DNA of 28,257 nt from JBBKWJ01 sp037968895. Its GTDB lineage: Bacteria > Actinomycetota > Acidimicrobiia > Acidimicrobiales > SZUA-35. This document shows positions 22,437 to 28,257 of the stretch, in pieces; the stretch's first letter is position 1, and each line of letters opens with the position of its first letter. Under the pieces are notes generated by a model, which searched no databases, had not been told where the DNA came from, and was given only the letters and a program-made list of their open reading frames with translations. The stretch covers positions 1-28,257 of the forward strand of contig JBBKWJ010000309.1 of NCBI GenBank assembly GCA_037968895.1, read 5' to 3'. The position numbers and the translations under genes are program-made.

Positions 22437-23645
22437 CTAGGCCACAGCGACGGCGGGGCGATTCTTGATCACTACGATCATGGCCAGACAGAAGAAGATG
22501 CCGGATCCCGTGAACGCCAATGGCAGGCTGAATTGCTGCGCAACGCCACCGAGAAATAGACCACCAGCGACCTCGCCAAACGAGCCAGCCTGGCCGAGGA
22601 ACGATTGCAGGGTGGCCCGCACATCGCTGCTCGCCCGGCGGTTTACCCAAACTGCTCCGACGACGGGGAACACCGACCACGACACGCTGCGGAAGAGCAA
22701 TGCACCCACCACCCCGTATGCAAGCGAAGGCGCTGCTGCGAGCAAGAAGGCACCGACAATCGCAACGGCTAGACCGCTTGCATAGAGTCGCCGCGGCGCA
22801 CTTTCGCCGTCGATACGGTGGCCGATGATGCGAAGGAAGACAGCCGACAGAGCGAACGCACAGACGTTCAGCACCATGAGCCAGATGATCGGGTCGGCCG
22901 AGTCGGGAAAGCCGAGTTCGTCGAATTGCTTGACCGACAATCGGTCAATTGCCTCTGAGCCCATGTCGATAAGCAGGGTGGCGAGAAAGACGCCAAGGAT
23001 CACCCGTTCCGCACGAACAAGCGACAACCCCGTCTTCAGCACCTTGACGGCCTCGGTCCAGGTTTCACCCTCGGCCCGTACAAACTCGTGCTCGGGGAAC
23101 AGCGCTGCGACTAGCGCTCCAAGCACCAGCAGCATTATTCCCGAAACCACGATGACGGTGGTGTAGCTGGTGAGCGCGCCAAGGCCGCCGGCGACGAGAA
23201 TGCCAGCGATTGAACCGATCTGCGACCATTGAGCGGCCTTCGTGATCGCGCGGTCTGACTCGGCCTGATCGTTGAGTTCGTCGGTGATCCAGGCAACGTC
23301 GGCGCCGCTCTTGAACGTCCAACCAACGCCCCAGAAGATCTGGGCCAGGATGAGCAGCAAGTAATCGCCGGTGAGTCCGGTGGCGATCACGCCGATCCCG
23401 ACAACAACGTGCGAGATGACGAGCGATAGCTTGCGACTTCGAGTGTCAGCGACAACGCCGGTTGGGATCTCGGCGAGGAACACGCCAGCTTCAAGAGCGG
23501 TACCAAGTACCACAAGCTGGAAGGGATCAAGACCGACGGTGTCGACCCAGTAGATCATCGCAGCAAGGCCGAAACCGCGCATGGCAGCCGCCCACAGCGT
23601 GGCCCACCAGACATAGAGCTGGTCTGGCCTGAGGGATGCGATCAC
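22437..23645 (-). CDS. MFS transporter
   Basis: 402 residues, about 12 membrane segments in two halves. The motif-A region is EIPTGVVADTRSRKLSLVISH (59-79), in the loop between helices 2 and 3; the central cytoplasmic loop is ~190-215 (PEHEFVRAEGETWTEAVKVL). The start is GTG (23643-23645), with TAGGAT ending exactly 6 bases upstream. The aminotransferase gene follows within about 7-40 bases, depending on its start, and should be in the same operon. The protein resembles broad drug/metabolite exporter-type MFS proteins; no substrate can be assigned. Confidence 0.9.
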   Translation of the reverse strand: MIASLRPDQLYVWWATLWAAAMRGFGLAAMIYWVDTVGLDPFQLVVLGTALEAGVFLAEIPTGVVADTRSRKLSLVISHVVVGIGVIATGLTGDYLLLILAQIFWGVGWTFKSGADVAWITDELNDQAESDRAITKAAQWSQIGSIAGILVAGGLGALTSYTTVIVVSGIMLLVLGALVAALFPEHEFVRAEGETWTEAVKVLKTGLSLVRAERVILGVFLATLLIDMGSEAIDRLSVKQFDELGFPDSADPIIWLMVLNVCAFALSAVFLRIIGHRIDGESAPRRLYASGLAVAIVGAFLLAAAPSLAYGVVGALLFRSVSWSVFPVVGAVWVNRRASSDVRATLQSFLGQAGSFGEVAGGLFLGGVAQQFSLPLAFTGSGIFFCLAMIVVIKNRPAVAVA

Positions 23646-23651
23646 TTCGGC

Positions 23652-23657
23652 ATCCTA
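23652..23657 (-). promoter_or_regulatory. Candidate -10 box (TAGGAT) of the leaderless MFS-aminotransferase unit
   Basis: TAGGAT on the minus strand ends 6 bases before the GTG start. It can also be read as a weak SD (AGGA), but its position fits the -10 spacing seen at other genes here. Confidence 0.45.
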
Positions 23658-23703
23658 AGGGAGGGTGGTGACAGGGGCAGGCGATTTCTCGCAGCCGCGA
23701 CTG

Positions 23704-24270
23704 CTAGGCGTCGAAGTTTTCCCAGTAGCGACTGGGGCGAGGGCCCCGTTGGCCTTGATACTTCGAGCCGAGCGCCGACGTGCCGTATGGGTTATCGGCT
23801 TCAGTAGTCATCTGGATAAAGCTGATCTGACCAATCTTCATCCCTGGGTAGAGCGTGATCGGCAGGCTCGCCACGTTCGAGAATTCGAGTGTGAGTTGGC
23901 CGTCCCAACCAGCGTCGACGAAGCCCGCCGTGGTGTGAATCAAGAGACCGAGGCGACCGAGGCTCGACTTACCTTCGATGCGCCCAACAAGGTCAGACGG
24001 AATCGCGATGCGCTCGGCGGTTGAGCCAAGTACGAACTCGCCTGGGTGAAGGATGAACGGGTTCTCATCGCTCGCCTCAACCAGCTCGGTGAGTTCTTCG
24101 AGATTCTGCTTCACGTCGATGTGGCTCAGGGTGTGATTGCGGAACACCCGGAAATAGGTGTCGAGCCGAAGGTCGACCGACGACGGCTGCACCATCGAGT
24201 CGTCAAACGGTTCGATGACGAGTCGCCCGTTAGCCATCTGTTCGCGGATCGTGCGGTCAGAGAGAATCAC
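23704..24270 (-). CDS. dcd: dCTP deaminase
   Basis: 188 residues from GTG 24268-24270, starting ILSDRTIREQM as family members do. The frame is open further upstream to 24474, but that part is not Dcd-like. Conserved parts: PSSVDLRLD, HPGEFVLGSTAERIAIP, EGKSSLGRLGLLIHTTAGFVDAGWDGQLTLEFSN with catalytic Glu129 in the last block, PGMKIGQ and GSKYQGQRGP. Close overall to the Mycobacterium enzyme, which both deaminates dCTP and hydrolyses the dUTP formed to give dUMP; bifunctionality here is inferred from that likeness. It supplies dUMP for dTMP synthesis. TAGCCT ends 7 bases before the GTG. Confidence 0.95.
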   Translation of the reverse strand: MILSDRTIREQMANGRLVIEPFDDSMVQPSSVDLRLDTYFRVFRNHTLSHIDVKQNLEELTELVEASDENPFILHPGEFVLGSTAERIAIPSDLVGRIEGKSSLGRLGLLIHTTAGFVDAGWDGQLTLEFSNVASLPITLYPGMKIGQISFIQMTTEADNPYGTSALGSKYQGQRGPRPSRYWENFDA

Positions 24271-24277
24271 GTGCGCC

Positions 24278-24283
24278 AGGCTA
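24278..24283 (-). promoter_or_regulatory. Candidate -10 box (TAGCCT) of leaderless dcd
   Basis: TAGCCT on the minus strand ends 7 bases before the GTG start of dcd. It lies in the 55-base gap after the small unknown gene. Confidence 0.4.
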
Positions 24284-24325
24284 GTGGCAAGGCTCGACTC
24301 TTGCGTCGCCCGCCGGGCAGGTGGC

Positions 24326-24715
24326 CTAAAGGTGTTCGAAAAGTCCCAGGAAGCGAGCCGAAGGATTGGCCACTCGTCGAGGCACCCTGGGGGCGGCCGA
24401 CATGACGAGCCGCAAGTCTTGAGGCTCGGAGAGGATCCAGACTTCGCCGTCGATTTGGACTCGCACGCGACCACCTGAACGGCGTCTCACATGGGTCCGG
24501 TTCAATGGCGCGGCAAAGGTGACTTCGCCGTCCCAAGACTCAAACCGAAGTTCGCGTGCGTTGTGTGAAAGCAGACCTCGACGACGGTGGCTGCGGCCCC
24601 CGCTACACGCAGCGCTGACTGCCCAGATCGTGTCGTCGTCGAGCGCGCTGATCATGGCTCGTTGCGAGCGCACCTGATCTTGTATCACGCTCGCGACAGC
24701 GAATCCGGTAGTCAT
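24326..24715 (-). CDS. Small protein of unknown function
   Basis: 129 residues from the ATG at 24713-24715; a TTG at 24805 would extend it to 159. I do not recognise it. No membrane segment or signal peptide is seen. The C-terminal two-thirds has a beta-rich look (ELRFESWDGEVTFAAPL, GRVRVQIDGEVWILSEPQ) and is Arg-rich (THVRRRSGG), as a small nucleic-acid- or phosphate-binding protein might be. Third positions favour C/G in this frame, which supports coding. It is 55 bases upstream of dcd on the same strand and divergent from tRNA-Gly. An xACAGT box lies 6 bases before the ATG but lacks the initial T of a -10. Confidence 0.5.
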   Translation of the reverse strand: MTTGFAVASVIQDQVRSQRAMISALDDDTIWAVSAACSGGRSHRRRGLLSHNARELRFESWDGEVTFAAPLNRTHVRRRSGGRVRVQIDGEVWILSEPQDLRLVMSAAPRVPRRVANPSARFLGLFEHL

Positions 24716-24810
24716 ACCTTTACTGTCGGCGAATCTGCCAAGATCTTGAATCAAAAAAGGTGTCGTGCCTGCGACGCGATATGCGTTACGCAAATTGGCA
24801 TCCAATGACG

Positions 24811-24816
24811 TACGCT
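24811..24816 (+). promoter_or_regulatory. Candidate -10 box (TACGCT) of tRNA-Gly
   Basis: TACGCT ends 11 bases before the mature tRNA 5' end (24828), giving a short 5' leader for RNase P. The -35 is unclear. Confidence 0.4.
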
Positions 24817-24827
24817 GTGGGCTTGCT

Positions 24828-24898
24828 GCGGGTGTAGTTCAATGGTAGAACATCAGCTTCCCAAGCTGAATACGGGGGTTCGATTCCCCTCACCCGCT
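24828..24898 (+). tRNA. tRNA-Gly, anticodon CCC
   Basis: 71 bases. The acceptor stem GCGGGTG (24828-24834) pairs with CACCCGC (24891-24897), with discriminator T. The D arm is GTTC-loop-GAAC, the anticodon stem TCAGC/GCTGA with loop TTCCCAA (anticodon CCC, reading GGG), and the T arm has TTCGATT. CCA is not encoded. All four arms fold. I looked for a duplicated 3' end marking an integrated element nearby and saw none. Confidence 0.97.
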
Positions 24899-24931
24899 CT
24901 AGTTTGCTGTCTCAGGTCATCGGAAACCCCT

Positions 24932-24952
24932 GAACCGCCGGTTCGGTGTTTT
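24932..24952 (+). terminator. Short hairpin after tRNA-Gly
   Basis: GAACC (24932-24936) pairs with GGTTC (24940-24944) over a 3-base loop, followed by GGTGTTTTCT. A modest terminator is plausible for the tRNA transcript. Confidence 0.45.
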
Positions 24953-24988
24953 CTTGCTTCTTGAAGCGTGCGAGCTGCCGTCAGAGGG

Positions 24989-25624
24989 TCAGTCTCGCGG
25001 CTCTTCACGAATGGAGCTTTGGGGTCCGCCGGACCACCAGGCATCGACTCGGGATCGATGATGCTCGGCTCGAAACTCAACCTTGATGCCGGGCGACTCG
25101 GGTTCGATCTTGACATCAAAGCCGGGGTTCGGGGTGGCCCAGAGGACTTCGACTCCCGATGCCGAAAATGAGATCGCCGCTGTGCCGCCGGTCAACGCGA
25201 AGGTCTGGGTCGAGGATGCGGGGCTAGGGGCGGTTGGTTGTGACGAAGGTGCTGTTGCCGGTGCCGATTGGGGCGTCGAGCCCGTGGTTGACGTCTTGGC
25301 TGTTTGCGACGTAGACGAGTTGTTTGAAGGTGTCGTTGCCCCAGGCGTCAAACGGGTCGACGAGGGAACTTGGTTACCGGTGGTGGATACGTCGCCCTGG
25401 CTAAGCGTCGTTGACGACCCGCGTTCTGCGTCGGATGTAGTCGTGCTTGAACTGCTAGGCGGGGTCTCCAGTCCAGACTCGGCGTTGTCGTTAGGCGAGG
25501 CAAAGTCAGCGGCCGACGGCGGATCGACGACCTGGTTGTCGACGACTGAGACGCCGGCCCACGCAACACCAACGGCTCCTACGCTTGCAACGAGCCACAT
25601 CGAGAACAGCATCAGCTTCTTCAT
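24989..25624 (-). CDS. Secreted Ser/Thr-rich protein with C-terminal beta domain
   Basis: 211 residues from the ATG at 25622-25624; a GTG at 25669 would add 15 residues before the signal peptide and is disfavoured. The signal peptide is KKLMLFSMWLVASVGAVGVAWAG. A ~110-residue Ser/Thr/Pro/Gln-rich linker follows, then a ~70-residue domain (TFALTGGTAAISFSASGVEV, WATPNPGFDVKIE, GIKVEFRAEHHRSRVDAWW). The small beta domain, with a repeated VxVxFRxxxHxSR pattern, is one I associate with exported actinobacterial proteins of unknown role. It is divergent from a two-component system, with ~110 bases between the starts, so it may be a target or sensor accessory of that pair. Confidence 0.75.
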   Translation of the reverse strand: MKKLMLFSMWLVASVGAVGVAWAGVSVVDNQVVDPPSAADFASPNDNAESGLETPPSSSSTTTSDAERGSSTTLSQGDVSTTGNQVPSSTRLTPGATTPSNNSSTSQTAKTSTTGSTPQSAPATAPSSQPTAPSPASSTQTFALTGGTAAISFSASGVEVLWATPNPGFDVKIEPESPGIKVEFRAEHHRSRVDAWWSGGPQSSIREEPRD

Positions 25625-25667
25625 TGCTTCAGTGTCGCCGAAAGCATCACTCCTCAAGGTCAACGCC

Positions 25668-25692
25668 ACCCTAAATGAACCCTAATGACCCT
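25668..25692. promoter_or_regulatory. Three ACCCT direct repeats between secreted protein and two-component genes
   Basis: ACCCT occurs at 25668, 25679 and 25688 (spacing 11 and 9); TGAACC and TGACC within it (25676, 25686) resemble the repeats at 3368-3384. Near-helical spacing fits tandem binding by an OmpR-type regulator, most simply the adjacent one. Confidence 0.45.
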
Positions 25693-25723
25693 CGATGGGT
25701 ACACCGCCCTCATCCCGGTCGTC

Positions 25724-25729
25724 TAGTTT
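25724..25729 (+). promoter_or_regulatory. Candidate -10 box (TAGTTT) of the leaderless two-component operon
   Basis: TAGTTT ends 6 bases before GTG 25736, with no SD sequence. Transcription would start at the G of the start codon. Confidence 0.5.
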
Positions 25730-25735
25730 CAGCTC

Positions 25736-26416
25736 GTGGTATCAATCGTGATTGTTGAAGACGACTACCAGATTCGGCAGTTGGCCGTTCGAGCGCTCGC
25801 TGGTGCAGGGCACGTTGTGTGGTCCGAGGCGACCGGTATGGCCGGACTGCAAAGCGTGATCGATAACGATCCAGATGTCGTTGTGCTCGACCTCGGGTTG
25901 CCTGACGTCGACGGCGGTGACGTGTTACGGATGATTCGGGGCGTGTCGCAGGTGCCAGTGATTATCGCAACTGCTCGGGACGACGACGCCGAGATCGTGC
26001 GTCTTCTTGATGCCGGGGCCGATGAGTATGTCGTGAAGCCCTTCTCTGGGGCTGAGCTCGAAGCCCGTGTCCGGGCATTGTTGCGCCGCTCAGCAGTTGT
26101 CGGCCCATCGAACAACCTGGCTGTCGGCGACATGACCGTTGATCTGCGGTCGCGGACGGTGAAGCTGAACGGTGACTCCGTGGAGTTGAACCGCAAGGAG
26201 TTTGATCTGCTGGCCTTTCTGGCCACAAGGGCCGGTGAAGTTGTGAGTCGTCAGGAGTTGTATGCAGAGGTTTGGCGACAGCCCTATGGCGGGGCGGACA
26301 AGACGATCGACGTTCACATCTCGTGGCTGCGCCGCAAGCTGGGCGAGACAGCTGCCGAGCCCCGCTACCTCCACACGGTGCGCGGCGTTGGGATCAAGCT
26401 GATCGACCCGTCATGA
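25736..26416 (+). CDS. OmpR-family response regulator
   Basis: 226 residues from GTG 25736. The receiver has Glu8/Asp9/Asp10 (IVEDDYQ), phospho-acceptor Asp52 (VVLDLGLPDVDGGD), Thr79 (IATARDDDAE) and Lys101 (VVKPFSGAEL). The winged helix spans ~125-226, with SVELNRKEFDLLAFLATRAGEVVSRQEL, then DKTIDVHISWLRRKLGE (recognition helix) and TVRGVGIKL (wing). All residues for phosphorylation are present. The stop overlaps the kinase start (ATGA at 26413-26416), so they form a coupled pair. The direct repeats just upstream are the likely autoregulatory site. Confidence 0.95.
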   Translation: MVSIVIVEDDYQIRQLAVRALAGAGHVVWSEATGMAGLQSVIDNDPDVVVLDLGLPDVDGGDVLRMIRGVSQVPVIIATARDDDAEIVRLLDAGADEYVVKPFSGAELEARVRALLRRSAVVGPSNNLAVGDMTVDLRSRTVKLNGDSVELNRKEFDLLAFLATRAGEVVSRQELYAEVWRQPYGGADKTIDVHISWLRRKLGETAAEPRYLHTVRGVGIKLIDPS

Positions 26417-27699
26417 GGCGCCAACTCATCACCGTCTTCGTTGCCATCTCGGTGATGGTGTCCGTCGCCTTCGTCGTGCCACTGGGCTTCCTGGTCCGAA
26501 CCACGGCTCAGGATCGGGCTATCGATGCGGCTCGGTCCGATGCAACTGCGATCGTGCCGGCGCTTGTGTCGGGCAGCACACGAGATCAGATCGAGTCTGC
26601 GGTCGGTGCAACTCCCAGCGGCCGCGCCGGCCGGATGACCGTAATGACGTCTAGCGGATGGACCATCGGTCCCGAGGTGATTGTGTCGGAGCGTCTCGAC
26701 GCCGCGTTGTCGCGTGGGGTGTCAGCGATCGGGTCAATCGACGGCGGGGTCGAGGTCGTCGCCGCCGTTGCGAGTGGTCCGGGAGACCTCTCGGCCATTC
26801 GAGTCTTCGTGCCCGACAGCGACTTGCGTGGAGGGCAGCGGACCGCCTGGGCGGCTCTGGCGGGAGTAGCTGTCGCACTGGTCGGGTTGTCAGTGCTCGT
26901 CGCTGATCGTCTGGCTCGTTCCATCGTCCGGCCAGCCCAAGAGCTGGCCGCTGCGGCCCATCAGCTGGGTCAAGGGGATCTGTCGACCAGGGTCGATCCC
27001 GCTGGGCCACCGGAGCTGGTGGAATTGTCCCAGGCGTTCAACCGCTTGGGCTCACAAGTGTCCTCGATGTTGGAGCGCGAACGCGAACTGGTAGCCGAGC
27101 TGTCGCATCGCCTGCGCACACCGCTGACCAAGCTTCGCATGCGGGTTGACCAGGTGGCCGACGATGCGCTGGCGGCGGAGTTGCGTGGCGATGTCGTCGA
27201 CGTGACGCGGGTGGTGAACGACCTGATCACCGAAGCCAGGACCTCCCTCGGTGGCGCGTCGGAATCCTGCGATGCAGCGGCGATCATCACCGAGCGAGTG
27301 GAGTTCTGGTCAGTGCTGGCCGAAGACACCGAGCGACCGTGGTCCTTCGACCGGGGTAGAGCGCCGCTCATGGTGCCGGTGTCGTCGGCGTCGTTGGAAG
27401 CGGTCGTCGATGTGCTGATCGAGAACGTCTTCTCCCACACCGACGAGGGCGTGCGCTTCACGGTCGGATTCAAAGATCGAAATAGCCAGGTCCGGATCTG
27501 GGTCGGCGACGCAGGCCCTGGCCTCGATGAGGCGGCCCTGACCCGTGGCGTCAGCGGCGGTGGGTCGACTGGTTTGGGGCTGGACATCGCCCGTTCGACG
27601 GCGGAAGCAGTGGGCGGTTCACTTGATATTGGCGAAAGTGGCCTCGGCGGTGCTGAGGTCGCCATCACATTGCCGCGGATTCCCACAGGCAGCTGGTAG
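26413..27699 (+). CDS. Membrane sensor histidine kinase
   Basis: 428 residues. Start ATG overlaps the regulator stop; the frame extends upstream to 26272 but that part is the regulator on another frame. One membrane helix near 8-30, an extracytoplasmic domain of ~115 residues (35-145), a second helix (~146-165), HAMP (~166-218), HisKA with His232 in AELSHRLRTPLTKL, then HATPase with N-box Asn338 (VLIENVFSHT), DAGPG (Asp366, Gly368, Gly370) and GSTGLGLDIA (Gly387, Gly389). The sensor domain is short and has no Cys or cluster motif, so the signal is unclear. The adjacent secreted protein is a candidate accessory. Confidence 0.95.
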   Translation: MRRQLITVFVAISVMVSVAFVVPLGFLVRTTAQDRAIDAARSDATAIVPALVSGSTRDQIESAVGATPSGRAGRMTVMTSSGWTIGPEVIVSERLDAALSRGVSAIGSIDGGVEVVAAVASGPGDLSAIRVFVPDSDLRGGQRTAWAALAGVAVALVGLSVLVADRLARSIVRPAQELAAAAHQLGQGDLSTRVDPAGPPELVELSQAFNRLGSQVSSMLERERELVAELSHRLRTPLTKLRMRVDQVADDALAAELRGDVVDVTRVVNDLITEARTSLGGASESCDAAAIITERVEFWSVLAEDTERPWSFDRGRAPLMVPVSSASLEAVVDVLIENVFSHTDEGVRFTVGFKDRNSQVRIWVGDAGPGLDEAALTRGVSGGGSTGLGLDIARSTAEAVGGSLDIGESGLGGAEVAITLPRIPTGSW

Positions 27700-27859
27700 C
27701 AGATAGACGGCGGGAACGTTGCCAGCTACTTGGCACCCGATACCGGGAGGAGAGCATCCGCCCACGATGAACGCGCTCGCCACGCGGGTGACGTAGTAGA
27801 AGCTAAAAACAGCCCCAAACCCTCTCCCACACATGTGCGCCACACTTCAGAAGGACAGC
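27700..27859. other. Intergenic region before the GDT1-family transporter
   Basis: 160 bases with no gene I can support. TGCCA (27719-27723) and TGGCA (27729-27733) make a short hairpin. Several G- and C-rich runs (GGGAGGAG, CGCTCGCC, CGCGGGTG) could form a structured leader. AGAAGGA lies about 5 bases before the ATG at 27860 as a clear SD. Relatives of this transporter often sit behind a manganese riboswitch, but I could not find its conserved loops. Confidence 0.5.
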
Positions 27860-28257
27860 ATGAACGCATTTCTGATTAGCCTCGGCATCATCTTCGTTGC
27901 CGAACTCGGCGACAAGAGTCAGCTAATGGCGATGACCTTCGCCACCCGCTACCGAGCACGCACGATCCTGGCTGCGATCACCGCTGCGACCGCTGTCGTG
28001 CACCTGTTCAGCGTCCTCGTCGGCGCCGCCATCGGCGCCGCACTTCCAACGGACGCGATCTCCATCGCTGCCGGTATCGCATTCCTCGCCTTCGCCGCCT
28101 GGACACTCCGCGGCGACGAACTGACCGAAGACGACGCTGCACGAGCCGCCAGAAACGCCCGGTCGGTCTTCTTCACTGTCGGTTTGGCGTTCTTCCTCGC
28201 CGAACTCGGCGACAAGACGATGCTGGCCACCGTCACCCTCGCCACCGACAACGGTCT
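27860..28257 (+). CDS. GDT1/UPF0016 family cation transporter, N-terminal part (3' end outside window)
   Basis: 132 complete codons to the window edge, open throughout. Two copies of the family motif are visible: AELGDKSQLMAM (Glu15, Asp18, Lys19) and AELGDKTMLATV (Glu115, Asp118, Lys119), each at the start of a three-helix repeat; the acidic residues form the cation path. The linker between repeats is acidic (DELTEDDAARAARNAR). Bacterial members such as MneA/Mnx export manganese; eukaryotic GDT1/TMEM165 move Ca/Mn. Full-length members are ~190-230 residues, so most of the protein is present. It is preceded by an SD and probably has its own promoter, after the kinase gene on the same strand. 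Confidence 0.92.
   Translation, partial: MNAFLISLGIIFVAELGDKSQLMAMTFATRYRARTILAAITAATAVVHLFSVLVGAAIGAALPTDAISIAAGIAFLAFAAWTLRGDELTEDDAARAARNARSVFFTVGLAFFLAELGDKTMLATVTLATDNG

Noticed and set aside
24271..24474. N-terminal extension of Dcd
   Set aside because: It is unlike any Dcd and overlaps the small upstream gene in another frame.
24828..24960. Attachment site of an integrated element at tRNA-Gly
   Set aside because: No integrase and no duplicate of the tRNA 3' end were seen in the window.
26970..27686. Minus-strand open frame of 238 codons opposite the histidine kinase
   Set aside because: Ser/Arg-rich shadow of the kinase coding sequence.
27700..27859. yybP-ykoY manganese riboswitch
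   Set aside because: GGGAGGAG is only partly like the conserved GGGGAGUAG loop, and the second conserved loop with its pairing could not be found.

Overview
The window looks like chromosomal DNA of a GC-rich actinobacterium. Pointers are a GlnR-type orphan winged-helix regulator beside amtB-glnB, an EtfD/Rv0338c-like Fe-S oxidoreductase, a dCTP deaminase of the mycobacterial type, an MmpS-like protein, GTG/TTG starts, and many genes with a TAnnnT -10 box 6-7 bases before the start codon and no Shine-Dalgarno (SD) sequence (leaderless transcripts). Class Acidimicrobiia is my best guess from protein style only; there is no rRNA gene to test it. I see no insertion sequence, prophage, CRISPR array or plasmid function.

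Layout. 1-4600: the 3' end of an alkyl-sulfatase-like gene, a large palindrome spanning both convergent stop codons, a DinB-fold protein plus cytochrome P450 pair, a secreted repeat protein, a VOC-fold protein and an MmpS-like membrane protein. 4611-10424: amino acid and nucleoside catabolism, with bifunctional PutA, a divergent PAS-AraC regulator, uridine phosphorylase and an ornithine cyclodeaminase/mu-crystallin homologue. 10497-14584: the most unusual locus. A soluble histidine kinase with a long TPR-like N-terminus and a single-domain receiver lie on the minus strand; converging on them is a similarly built protein whose kinase has lost its phospho-accepting His and the ATP-binding motifs. 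14726-16365: YaaA (peroxide stress) and a secreted Thr/Ala/Pro-rich HExxH protein. 16453-18741: glnB, amtB and a short GlnR-like regulator. 18871-21264: the EtfD-like oxidoreductase. 21362-24715: a class V aminotransferase with an MFS transporter, then dcd and a small unknown gene. 24828-24898: tRNA-Gly(CCC). 24989-27699: a secreted Ser/Thr-rich protein divergent from an OmpR-type two-component system. 27860-end: a GDT1/UPF0016 cation transporter cut by the window edge.

Working together: ornithine cyclodeaminase could supply proline to PutA, the PAS-AraC protein is placed to control putA, the GlnR-like protein is placed to control amtB-glnB, and the OmpR-type system may control the adjacent secreted protein. 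The kinase/pseudokinase/receiver locus is the best candidate for an undescribed system; its input and output are not visible here.
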